NCBI RefSeq assembly: GCF_003473485.1
Contig: NC_053045.1
Location: 43,132,494 to 43,196,493 of the forward strand
Origin: Medicago truncatula
Lineage: Eukaryota > Streptophyta > Magnoliopsida > Fabales > Fabaceae
DNA: 64,000 nucleotides
Reading direction: 5' to 3'
A program made the translations under genes and the position numbers. This document shows positions 23,961-38,306 of this stretch, piece by piece. The notes beneath the pieces are model-generated. The model did no database searches, had not been told where the DNA came from, and saw nothing but the letters and a program-made list of their open reading frames with translations. Numbering within the stretch: position 1 is the stretch's first letter; each line of letters starts with the position of its first letter.

Positions 23961-25305
23961 AATTAATGTGGGATACTCCTGCAGATTATGAACCAATTTC
24001 ATCGGGTTGTTGTTGGTTGGGATCTTCTTTGTCTATTTTTCTGATTCAAATCTTGACTGTGCATGGCTGCATACCGTCTATGATGGAGGTAGTGTAGCTG
24101 TGCTATAGAGGAAATGTTAACTTTTGATATATTTTTCTGGTGAAGGACATACTTATCTTTCTATGTTTGTAGTGTATTTCTCTTCCTTTTTGTTGTATTG
24201 CTTAGTCTATCGAAACATACTGGTCAGTTAAGAGGGCATACATTGCTTAAGGGACCAGTTTGGCTTGTTTTTTACTTGGTAAATACATGAAAAGTTAAGG
24301 CCTGTTTGGATTAAAAATTGTGCTGTGTTTTGCTTTTTTATTATTATTACAAAATGCCACTGTATTCCATTAGGGAGTTCATTAATCTCAACTCAGTCAC
24401 CAATTCGATTGTCCTTCAAAATTTCGATTGGATATCTGATCGCAAGTCATTATCATTTACCAAACCAGTTGAATACAAACTCAAGTAGTGATGTAACACC
24501 CTAAGTTTGATCTTCGTAGATAACAATTAAATATTCTTCAAAACTTGCACTGATTCTACTTTAGCTCGTTAACTGAATTTGAAATCCATCTACACTGGTT
24601 CTTAAGCTTGGGTAATATAATATGCTCTTGTGATAACTACGTAATTGACTAGGTTACTAGCTCACCATTGTACGGGTAAAGATCCTTTCAGTTTCTTTGA
24701 AAAATGGAGGATCTTGATCCCCATTGTAAGGGTAAGTTTTAATCAAAATAAAACAATCACTAGATTTCCGAAAATGAGGTGGAAATGTAGATTTCGAAGA
24801 AACCAAAATCAAGTTGTATCCAACATAAGATCAGTTTCACACAATTATCAACATAAAATCATATTGTGGAAATGGCCGGAAGTGGTGATAGTTAGGCCAC
24901 GTGATTTACATATTTTGTTGAAGGCATTTATTTCTTTTGGCTTGAAAGGCAAAGGAGGGAAATGTCTAACTTTAACTTGGCATTCAGTTGCGATATAAAC
25001 ATCAAAAATTGGTAGAATATTCTCATAATCAGTTGTCGAGGTGTTAAGTATCATTGAACCCGGGGGCAAGGGTTAACATGACCCTATTTGGCTATTGTGC
25101 CAACATAACATCAAATTGATAAATTTGAACTAGACAAAATTCAATTCAAATGAAATCTCAAACAAACATTTAATAATAAGTCAATAAACTCAAATGTATT
25201 TAAATTAAAACATCATAAAAGTTTGTCATTAACACCCTCATGGAACAAGACTAATGAAAACTGTTGCAAAATTCAAACTTCACCATATCTCTAGCTGTAA
25301 GCTGC
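23961..25305. other. Intergenic, unassigned open frames
   Basis: Overlapping open frames at 24645-24998 (plus) and 24848-25069 (minus) show no recognised domain. GGCCTGTTTGGATTAAAAAT near 24298 resembles a MITE terminus. About 200 bases before 25305 are probably the RPS6 3' UTR. Confidence 0.4.
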
Positions 25306-27899
<2,594 letters not shown>

Positions 27900-27968
27900 G
27901 TTGGAATCTTGTTCTCCTGATCCAGCCGCGGAAACTCTCGTGTGCAGCTTCAACAACAATGGAAGAGG

Positions 27969-28054
27969 TAGGGTTTTACACACTCTGGCCTTTTATACAC
28001 TCCTTCTCCATTTCAGCTTGGGCTGCACTAACCCAAACCCACACATTTTGGGCT
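27969..28054 (-). promoter_or_regulatory. RPS6 core promoter: telo-box, TATA and two site II motifs
   Basis: Read on the minus strand, TATAAAA lies at 27991-27997 about 95 bases before the ATG. A telo-box AAACCCTA lies at 27969-27976, and two site II-type elements (AGCCCA, plus strand TGGGCT) at about 28019-28024 and 28049-28054. Telo-box plus site II is the known combination for growth-regulated plant ribosomal protein genes. Confidence 0.7.
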
Positions 28055-28155
28055 TTTTTTATTTCATCTCTATTGGATCAAAATTAAAAGTAGAAGATTG
28101 CTCTTCTCCCATACAAAATTACTCACTCCCATACAAACACATGGAAAATGCGTCT

Positions 28156-28977
28156 GGTAGAGCATCAATTGTGATTTTATGTGTTTCGGTCGAAAAATCA
28201 AAATAAATTAAGGCTTATTCAGAATGCTATGAAACTTTTCAGATCGTCTATATATATTTTTATAGAGGTGTCTGGAATAAAAGCAACTCAAAATTCGATT
28301 TCTAAGTTGATGTTTTGGTTTCTTGAGTTTTTGGCGTATTAAAAATTCATATTTAATTCGTCCTTGGAAAATTCTAATTTCTTGTGGGAGATGTTTTTAT
28401 GTCCTAAAGATTCATGCAAAAAATAATGAAAAAATTCAACATCTATGTCACTTTTCTAAACGCGCACTTGAAAAAAATTGCAATTTTACGCGGTTCGGTA
28501 GAAAAATCAAAATAAATCGAGGCTTAGTCGGAATACTGCGGAACTTTGCAGATCATCTATATGTATTTTAATAGAGGTGTCTGCAATAAAAACAACTCAA
28601 AATTTGATTTCTAGGTCGATGTTTTGGTGTCTTAAGTTTTAGGCGCGTTAAAAATGCATATTCAATCCGCCCTTTGTCAGAAAATTCAAAAATTTTGTGG
28701 GAGATGTTGTTTTTTGTCTTAAACATGCGTGCAAAAAATCGTGAAAAAATTTAACCTCTCGGTCACTTTTCCGGACGCGCACTTGGAAAAAAATTGTGAT
28801 TTTGCACGGTTCAGTCGAAAAATCAAAACTTACTCGAAATGCTACGAAACTTTAGAGACACCTCTATAAAAATACATATAGAGGATCTACAGAATTTCGT
28901 AGCATTTCAAATAAGCCTCAATTTATTTTGATTATCGACCGAAACATGCAAAATCACAATTGATGCTCTGTCAGGAA
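28156..28977. mobile_element. Long-TIR element with internal tandem repeats
   Basis: The ends are inverted copies of about 115 bases. Left GAGCATCAATTGTGATTTTA pairs with right AAAATCACAATTGATGCTC, and the pairing continues through the GGTCGAAAAATCAAAATAAA region to the phrase with ATAGAGGTGTCT. Inside, a 310-314 base unit is directly repeated: the AATTGTGATTTT phrase recurs near 28168, 28478 and 28792, followed each time by GGTTCGGT-like sequence and AAAAATCAAAA. There is no transposase, so it is non-autonomous. The left end is about 255 bases from the RPS6 start codon, just beyond the site II motifs. Confidence 0.7.
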
Positions 28978-29520
28978 CAACATTAACATCAGCTGAGCCA
29001 GTGGTAGTTAATTGCAGTTGGAAAGACTGGACGGTAGTTAACTACTCTTCAGGGAAAAAACAATTTTTCCATGTGTTTTTAGGAAAAAACACATGTGAGA
29101 AAAACAATTTTCATTAAAAATAGTCTGTTACTTTTTCTATTCATGAGTTTCTCTAGCATCGTGTTTGGATTCTAAAATCTGAAATATTTTAAAGTGTCTT
29201 GGAGGATTTTATAAGGTGGATTTTATAAGGTATTTAATATTTATACCGTTCGGGAGAAACTTGAGTGGAAAAAGTAGGTGCCTTAAAAGTATGACGTAGT
29301 AAAGATGCACATTCTTTCCATAATTTTCTGTGTAATTGTGCAAAACGCACGGGTTGTATAGCAAAGCATAATAATATTAAAATAATTAAATTGATAATAT
29401 TTTGAAATGTTTACTGATAGTAAATGAAAATTATCAACCTTAGATTTTTGAGAGAGAAATTATCAACATTAGTATAATATTTTTAATGCAAAAATCGGTT
29501 AAATATATGCATTGTCGTTG
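28978..29520. other. Intergenic gap
   Basis: No gene. A short imperfect palindrome around ACACATG (29069-29095) was seen. Confidence 0.4.
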
Positions 29521-29528
29521 TAGATTTT

Positions 29529-29664
29529 TTTTTTTTTTTGTTAAGTAGCCTAGTGGCTAGAGCTTACACAATTTAATAGTGGAGAAGTGGAGTGTCCGGG
29601 GTTCGAACCCCGACTCCTGCATTAATATGCAATATCCCTACCAACTGAGCTAAGCTCACGGGGA
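29529..29664 (-). mobile_element. tRNA-derived SINE copy 2 with probable 8-base target duplication
   Basis: On the minus strand: A-box-like GAGCTTAGCTCAGTTGGTAG, B-box GGGGTTCGAACCCCGGACAC, then a body ending in a run of A (plus-strand T). It is flanked by TAGATTTT at 29521-29528 and 29665-29672. Closest in sequence to a canonical tRNA-like head among the copies here. Confidence 0.8.
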
Positions 29665-29672
29665 TAGATTTT

Positions 29673-31922
29673 ATTTATATGTATCAACGAAAGCAAAATT
29701 CTATGTATTGTTTTTAAAATTTTATTTTCCATTATTCGCGCTGGTTTGAAAACTTTAGTATATCGACTTTTACATATTAATGCATCAAAATTTGATTCAA
29801 CATATATAAGCAAATAAAATACGTAATGAAGAGTTTTTTTTTAATATTTATTGGATTTTTTCATATAAAAGAAAAAAAATAATCAACTGAAATGTTAGAT
29901 TAATGCTGATAATTTATATTTAATATGTATAGATGTTTCATAATTGTGCAGAAAAAAATATATATAATTTTTTCGAACAATTAAGATTGACTAATGTGCG
30001 TCTAAGTGTGCAAGAAATTCTAAACACAAAGGTAACATTTGCCTCTGGACCAAGAAGTCAAAGCACTTTGCAGAAAGTCAAAGCTCTGAACCCAAACAAA
30101 GCTCTCGATATAAAGTCAAATTTACGCACTGCCGGTCAAAGCTAGTTTACAACCCTCTATGATGAGTTCCTATGTACCAGCACCTGACTTAAGAAGTTAT
30201 CATTGATTCACACAATGACTTGTTTGTTTAAAGAATGAAACTTTATTCTAAGTCAAGTATGGGAATTATGCTCATTAATAACATTATTGATGAAATTAAA
30301 TGACTAATGCACAAACCATATTTCTCCAAGATATCTCAACATTTAATTAGGCATTCAAAGACAATGATTTATTTAACAACGGTCATCTCAGACTCAGCTC
30401 TATATAAATAAAGGATCAAGTGAATGTCATGACACATGCACATACATACAAAGTTTTGCCTGCCATGTTTAAGGAACATACTCATGACCAAGTTTAATTA
30501 TATACATACTTGTCTGTACTATATACCTTGTTTGGAAAAAAATCAAAGGAAACGTTTGTAAGGATAACACTTTGAGTGTATTACGCTCCATAGATGTTTA
30601 TTACTCCTAGAGTTTGTGTAAATGCTATCTTTTTGTAAACAAATTGTTGTTTTATATCTCTAGATGAGATTAGGAAGTCTTTTAAATTGAGGTAAGGAAA
30701 TCTAGAACAAAGTTGTCTTAATATTGTTGTTGTAAGGGTTTGGATATAGTGGAAAAAAATCTTGGAAGTGCAATCAGGACCGAAAGTAATCCAAACTGAA
30801 AGTTTTTAAAGAGCTCAAAAAGCGACAAACACAATTCAAATCTCCTTTCTCATGTTTTTTCACCTTCACAATACACGCAAACATGTAAAAAATTGGGTGT
30901 TACACAACCTGCATTGGTTGAGGTGGATGTTTTCCCCTGCATCTATTTGCAATCTTTTATATTTTAAGATGTTTGCACACATTAATAAATAATAAAATTG
31001 ATGGATATTTATTTATATCAAAGTAATCTTAGATTTATTATTAAATTCTAAAATTTAAATGCAAAAAGGATAAATATTATTATATGGGCAGAGTTCAAAA
31101 ACCAAATTGAATGATACCATTCATTTATAAATAAATCTCTAAAGGTATTTAGGAATTGGGCGGTTATGTGAGACTTTTAAAACACTAGCCTTAGTTAAAA
31201 ACTTCATTTAGAGCATATGTTGAGAAACCGCCTCCCAACAAGGGTTTGGTTACAAGAAAAAAGAGTCACCAGTAGGTTAGCCTATCTAGCATACAATTGT
31301 CCTTCATATAAGCAAATGGATTGATATTCCAAAAATTCATGGAAATGAAATGTTGATATTGTGATTTTTAATAATCTAGTTGGTTTGAGGATGTGTATAT
31401 GAGATGATTCAATGAAGAGGAGGTAGTAGACTTACTTCAAGCTATTAATTGGATTAGAAAGATAAGTGTTGATGTCAATAGTTAATCACGATGTTGTATC
31501 ATTATGTGTTTTTATCAAATATTGTATTCATTTTAAAATTGTGTATTGTTCAAACAAGATGATAGAAATCTCTAAAAGAAAGACAAATACAACCTACATA
31601 TTTGGTTTATTTTAAAGTCTGAGTTTTTCCCCACTAATAATGAACATGCTATTTCTAATGATAAAAGTAAACACTATAATACCAAATTGTTGAGTTTCAG
31701 TTGTAATATATAAATTACTACGTTAATAGTTATGATTTGAATCTGTTCTTGAGGGGTTAAATAGTATGATAATGTGTGTAGTTTTAAATTTTCACATGCC
31801 AATACTATCACTGTGAATGCAAAAAAAATAAAAAATAACACTGACATAATTGTGAGTTCGAGACCCATAAAAGATAAGGAAGGATGAAAAAAAAATGTAC
31901 GTAAAAATTAGGAATGGTCGGC
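29673..31922. other. AT-rich intergenic, possible degenerate LTR sequence
   Basis: No gene recognised. The 30.0-30.9 kb stretch has LTR-like composition (TATATAAATAAAGGATCAAG near 30402) but no paired repeat was found, so it is left unassigned. Confidence 0.35.
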
Positions 31923-32235
31923 AAAATTAGAGTTTTAGTCCTTTAACTTAATTTTATGTATCAGTTTGGTCCATTATCCTTTTTTTCATTGCATTTTTTT
32001 TCCTTTTAGTTTGTTTGCATATGAATTTTCAATTTTTAAATCTATGATTTTTTCTTATGGACACTCAAATCTTTAAATATATGGTCTTTCATCTATGTTT
32101 TTATGTGAATCTTAGATTTGAAGCATGAAAATCCATATGCAAATGGACCAAAAGAACAAACTACAATGAAAGAAGGATTAAAGACTAAATTGTTACATGA
32201 AGTTAAGTTAAGTGACTAAAAGTACAATTTTATCA
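31923..32235. mobile_element. Hairpin MITE
   Basis: Imperfect inverted arms: left GAGTTTTAGTCCTTTAACTT pairs with right AAGTTAAGTGACTAAAAGTA, and left GTTTGTTTGCATATGAATTTTC pairs with right GAAAATCCATATGCAAATGG. No coding sequence. Confidence 0.65.
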
Positions 32236-32430
32236 AATTGTTATAAATATAAAATTTATAATTGAAAAGTTATAATATTTAAAGTATTGAGCTCATTAAT
32301 AACAACTACTTCAATAAATAATTTTTCCTTAAAGAAATATAAATGATTTTCTTTTTATGTTCATTAAGCAGTCAAGGTTGGTTAAGAGGATCATATTATA
32401 TTAATTTTTTTGTTTTATAATACAAACTTA

Positions 32431-33241
32431 ATTAGTGACGAGTTATTCCTAATATTTCTACCTCTCACAAGTTGCTTAAGTTTCTATTGTTTCGTCCATA
32501 ACCAATGAGAAGCTCACGATGCAAGCTGACAGTTTAGCAGATGCGCAACATGCCAATGATGCCACAAGTTCTGATTTGATACACGAAGGTAATAACATCA
32601 ACCAACATAAGTTTTAATCCAACACAGCAACCCAAATATTTGACATGATATGGAATTGTGAAATAGAATTCGAGAGTACGATCAAAAGGGAAAGGAAGAT
32701 CCATTTACTCTTGTTTTGTCCAAGAAGCAAAAACAGAAATTGCGGCAACAACAAATTCTTGGGAAGCCGCCATATTGAACCCGCTCAAGGGGTGACTCAT
32801 CTCCAAATGCTCAATGATTGTCCTATATTGGAATGCTCGAGGTATTAGCAACTCGGACACAAGAGTTGCTTTAAAACTAATGATTTCTTTTGCACAAGTT
32901 CCTTCCTGGTTGCTGCATTGGCAGGTTGGCCAATATGGTCATTTGGTTTAGGGATCTGTTTGGTTGGCTTATTTACCGCGTGAAACTACATGACTCTGAT
33001 TTCTTTTGTGAACAGTCTACCTAATTACAGATTTTCATAATCTATTTCTTCTTTTATTTTCAGATTTTGAGGATTTTTGACCTAATCCCCTCTTGTACAT
33101 ATTTTCCCTTTTTTTAATAAATTCTTTTTCGAATTTGACGATATTGGATGGAGGTTTTACGGATGAACCTAATTGTGATGTTGTTGTTTCCTACTAATGC
33201 TTGTATTTCTCCTGGCTTACCAAAAAAATTAGTGACGAGTT
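32431..33241 (+). mobile_element. Internally deleted LINE with 14-base target duplication and A tail
   Basis: The block is bounded by perfect copies of ATTAGTGACGAGTT (32431-32444 and 33228-33241), the second directly after a short A-run, the hallmark of target-primed LINE insertion. Inside, the sequence encodes decayed ORF1 C-terminal residues and then, near 32815, MIVLYWNARGISNSDTRVAL, the start of a plant LINE ORF2 endonuclease. Within about 30 codons that reading ends, and the rest is 3' UTR-like. The element is therefore 5'-truncated and has lost nearly all of ORF2 by internal deletion. Confidence 0.75.
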
Positions 33242-33839
33242 GATATATCAATCCAAATAAAGTACATATCGATAGAATATGCAATAGTACTATAATAATT
33301 ATTTACAAAAGATTAATATCTAGAATGGATAAATGAATAATGTAGTAGTTATTTTTTCTTAGATATTCCCTCAACAAAAAAAAATTCTTAGATATATCGC
33401 TTAGATATAGTCCAACATAGCTGTAGTAACATTTTTTGTGCCTCTTATCATTACATGATGAAAATTGATTGATTAAAGAAATTACATGAAGGGTAATTAA
33501 AGTTGGTTGAGGATAGTAATTAAAGAGCGTTATGACGTTGTGCATACTATGCCATGAGATCCAAAATGTAGATATAGATTTTAAATATTTATAGAAAGGT
33601 GACATTGGATCAAGTGCTACCATTGATATAAATATATATTGTGAATATATATATAATAATATTAAAACATTTCTTTGTTGATTTTGTTTTGTTTTAAAAT
33701 AATAAAGTCCCTAGAATAATTAGTCTGTTTAATGGAGCATTAAGTGTGACTTAATCGTAAAACGAAAGGACATTATTCTTAAAGTATTCGTAGTCAAGCT
33801 TTATTGTAAAAAAGGATAACATTAAAGCATATAGACTAT
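33242..33839. other. AT-rich intergenic gap
   Basis: Nothing recognisable on either strand. Confidence 0.4.
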
Positions 33840-34990
33840 TATGTGGGTAGACGGATGATCACATCTCACGGATCATAGATAAAGAGTTATCATGTCTTTA
33901 CATATGTATAAATATTAGGAGTAATATTTATACTGGATTGAACCACCATGAGAATACTATATAGTAAAAGTTATGAATAGTGTCATAAGATATTCTCATA
34001 GTGATAGTGTTGTATTCCACCCTTTGACCTGAAACCACGATGTACCTTAGATGTTGGAGTCGAGTGCTTTATCAACATTCAAACGTTGTCTGTAACAAGA
34101 TGACTATAAAGTTGGTTGATGTGTACTCCACGAATCATGCTGAGGGACATGAGTGACCTAGATGGAATTTGCCCCTCCTACATAATAGGAGAAATGTCTA
34201 CGGGCCCAATATTGAACTAGACAAGGGTGACATACTATGCATCGTGTTCAATATAAACATGAGGGCAATAGGATAACTATACACATGATCATTATCACGG
34301 AAAAGTTTCATCAGATCACGTGTCATTCTCGTCACTTGGGTAGCAGTGATGTGTTGCTAGATACCGCTCACTGTTTATAATATTAAATATGTGATTTAAT
34401 ATTATTGCCAACGTAACGAGAACCTATATGGTCACACACAAAGGACAAATAGATGAGAGAAATAAATAAGCAAGACTTATTTATAAAATAATAAGTGAGA
34501 CTTATTAGTAATGAAATAATTAAGTAAGACTTTTATTTTAATTTACTAAAATAGAGAAACGCGGTCCACCGTAAGGTACGGTGTACTTAAGTGCTTGACT
34601 TTATGAGCACACAAGTGGTTCTATAAATAGAACCCTTGTGCTGAAACTTTTTTGGTGGTCGAAACGCTTAACCTAATTCTAAAAGTTAGAAACCTAGCCG
34701 CCTCTCTCTAAACCCTATTCTTTCTGAATATCCGTTGGAATTGACTAGCACGGGTCATCGAAGAAGCTCTGTTCGTGTGGACTGAGTAGAGGCATCGATA
34801 TCTTGCTTTGCTCGTGATCAGAAACAACTCGGCTACAAAATTTCTGCGCTTCAAGAGGTAAACACATGAATTTAAAGTGTTTAAGTTTGTGTTTGATTTG
34901 TGATTGATGATTTAATCAAGATCCGTTTCATTTTAATGGGATTTATTCCGTTGAGAGGATTAAAATTTTGAAAACCCCCTCTTGAAATCC
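33840..34990 (+). mobile_element. Probable LTR or leader fragment of an LTR retrotransposon
   Basis: GC content rises relative to its surroundings. A TATA box in CTATAAATAGAACCC (about 34620) is followed by a leader-like stretch. The earlier part contains TTTGCCCCTCCTACATAATA and GGGCCCAATA, phrases that resemble Ty1-copia LTRs of dicots. No gag or pol follows and the second LTR was not found, so a solo LTR or truncated element is likely. Borders approximate. Confidence 0.45.
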
Positions 34991-37519
34991 CTTCAACCCG
35001 CTCCAGGGATAAGTTATTGTAGTTGCTTGGGTTTGTTTCTCTCATGCTCTTTCTTTCTTCCTTTTGGTTTGTTTTGCATTTTTTCTTGTTTCTTCTCTTT
35101 CTGAGTTTAACTTTGGTCCCCTCTTTTGCTTTGCTTTTATCGTTTAAGAAGGTTTTGGTTTATGTTCCCTTCTATTTTTGTTCTTTCCACTATCTTATTT
35201 ATACATATTTAGAGTGTTGTAGTTGATTTACCATTTATTTCCCATTTGTTAAAGAAAAAACTACAAGTGTATAAAAGTATAATCATATTTATAAAGTTTC
35301 CTTCAAAAAAATAATAATATATAAAGTGAGAGGTAAAATTCAAATTGTGAAAGCATCAAAGTGTTGAATTTTTCATTAATGTTCATGAAGGTATTTGAGT
35401 TTCTTCTTGATGTCAAAAAGTTAAACTTTACCACGAAATTGAAATTTCATGTCCATATTTTTATTGATTTTAATTTATATAATTTCTTCAAAATGTTATA
35501 TCATTATTTGACCCAAAAGAAAGATCTAGGATTATTTTATTAAAATTATTTTTAATTATTTATTGACATATTTGATTTTTTATATATATCATTATTTGAC
35601 CCAAGTAAAAATAAATAAATAGTCCATTATTATTTTATGAAGTGATTGAGTTAAATAAATTATCTATTCTTATTTATATATTTATATCTATGAATAATAA
35701 GTTAAATCAAGGTATAAATATTTATTTCTATATTAACTATAGTACCATTTTAATAATTTTCTTTTGACTAATAATAAATATTTACCATAGTATTTTGTTG
35801 CATTAAATGTAGAATTTATTGTAAAAGGTGAAGTCTCCTTCAAAATACATAAAGAAGAACAATAATTTTCTGCAAAAGAAAAAAAATAACAATAAAATTA
35901 TACACAAACATATACAATAGTTAAAAATTTAAAGCTAATTGTGTTTTCAAAAGCGTAGCATTTAATATTTTCAATACATTAAATATTATAATTTTAAATA
36001 AAGATTTTTTATTTTGTAATAAATATCTATATTCCAAAAAGTCATAAGTTTGATGTTATTAAATAAATAAACATACACCGTTTGTGTATGAAAAGTCATA
36101 TGTGGGAGAGGTCGAACATTTTAATATACTTCAACTACCTTAAGTGTTCAGCATATATATATGTATGTGTGTGCGCAAGACAAGAACATCCAAATCCTTA
36201 AAGAATTATGGAGGAACTTGATGTAGGAAGTAAGCATTGTTCACGAGAAGGAAACCAGTTTCAACAGTCGGGTGAACACCCCATCAATTGCCTTATCTAA
36301 TAGGAAACAAAAGACCAGGAAAAAGCAAACTTATGAGGCTCATAGTGTGGATTTGAGTTAAAATGTATCAGGATATGTTCCAAAAAGGGTTAACATAACA
36401 TAACTTTACACTGTTATTTTGTCTTTTCTATTTGTAATATCTTTTAGTTTTCTTTGCTTTGTTTTCATTGCCAACCTTTGCTTATTAGAGATAGCCTAGG
36501 TCTTTTGTCTCTTTTGCAATCCTGTTGTGTCCTTGGCCTTTATATATATATATATTAGTTTTTTCTTAAAAAAAGTACTATCTAATTCTACTATGTACAA
36601 TGACATCATTCATAAAATATTTTTCAATTAATTTAAAATTTACTATTTTTTTATTTCTAAGATACATATATTAATAAATGATATTTTGGAGAATTAATTT
36701 TTTTTTTATTAAAACAAGGAACAAAATTAACTACTATTCTTAATTGGTATGAGAATTTTTGTTGCTTATTCATACAATTTGGTAGCTTAATTTCTCTCAA
36801 AGTTTATTGTTTTATCGTTTCATTTTTCATGTTGAAGAGTGTTGGTAACATTTACTACACTATTTTTAACACAGTCTATCTTATTGGATAAAATCCATTG
36901 AGATTAATACACCATTTTAGGAATAAATTCTACATAAAAGTGGTGTGACATACATCAATTCAGTTTAATAATAGAGTGTTTTGAAAATAATATATTAGAG
37001 CAAATGTTTATATACAATACTTTAAATATCTCAAACACCACCAATACGCATTGTTCACAGACAAAATAGGCGAACCACGACCAATTTTCATATCTTTCTT
37101 ACATACTTTTACCAATTCTTAACTTCTATAACTGGAATTCCGGTTTTTCTAGGTCCCACACAAGTTAGCATCTACGTGAATTGTAGCTTATGTTTTGGCT
37201 TTATACCTTTAGATAAAGACAATTATAGCCCCTCTGGCACCTTTCATATACATGTACCTTTGCATCAAACTAGATGGCACCTTTATTATACAAAAATGGT
37301 CGCTTGAAGGGAGGCTCCAACTTGTGGCCTTTCATCCTTATCACATTTGTTTTTCTTCCTCCGCAAGGATACTCATTACGTGGAGCCTACATGCGAGGAT
37401 GTATGTGTGGGGAAACCCAAGGGCTTCAAGGCCCCCGACTAGCACACTCATACATTTGGATAATAGATATTTGAATGTATATGTATATATGTGTATATTC
37501 CTTTTTAAAAAAATGTATA

Positions 37520-37579
<60 letters not shown>

Positions 37580-38306
37580 TTTGCAAAATAATATTTATTT
37601 TATTTTATCATAAATTATGCAACTAACTTATTTTATTTTAAATTTTATACAATATTTATGATTTTTTTATACAAATATTTTATTTTATTTTCATACAATA
37701 TTTATGATTATATACCTTTTTATCCTCCAACCAATAGATTTATAGATCTGTCTCTTCGTACATGATTTAGTGAGACTCATTTTAATTTCAACAAATTAAA
37801 AATTTAATGTTAATAAGAGTGTTGATAACACTCCTCGTGTTTGTCTATATATGTGTTAATTAATTTATTGTCTTCATTCACAACTCATATGTGATTCCCT
37901 ATGCCAAAAATTACTCATCTACTGTAATAGTACATACACAACTGGCACAATACATGCACACCACACTACGTTAATATTACTGCCATACACATTTGCTTGT
38001 TTTTATGGATTTTGATCCTCTATTGCAACTCCACAATTCATCATCCACAAAGCAATTGAATCTAAGGTCAGAGTCGAACACATTTATTCGTAATATGATC
38101 TAATAAATCTAAATCCCTACACGAGTACATGACAATTGCGATCAACAATGATCCATACTCTATCTTCCCTTCATTGTGCCTCTTTCACGTGTTAAAACCT
38201 CAAATCATTCCTATAAAACCTCCATTACCACACATCACTCTCACATCATTCAACGATAAATCAAACAAACAACCTCAAACCCTACTGGCTAACTTCTTTT
38301 TCCATA
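34991..38306. other. AT-rich intergenic region and B3 gene upstream
   Basis: No gene. 36181-36540 has LINE-tail-like composition, unproven. The last 100 bases before the B3 ATG contain CCTATAAAACC near 38210, a likely TATA box about 95 bases from the start. Confidence 0.4.
37531..37576. repeat. (TA)n microsatellite
   Basis: About 23 uninterrupted TA dinucleotides following a TGTGTG run. It creates spurious Tyr/Ile open frames on both strands. Confidence 0.95.

Noticed and set aside
24645-25069. Overlapping plus and minus open frames of 117 and 73 codons
   Set aside because: No recognisable motif in either strand and no splice context; not supported as a gene.
37252-37586. Open frames on both strands with Tyr-Ile repeats
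   Set aside because: The (TA)n microsatellite is open in several frames; artefact of low complexity.
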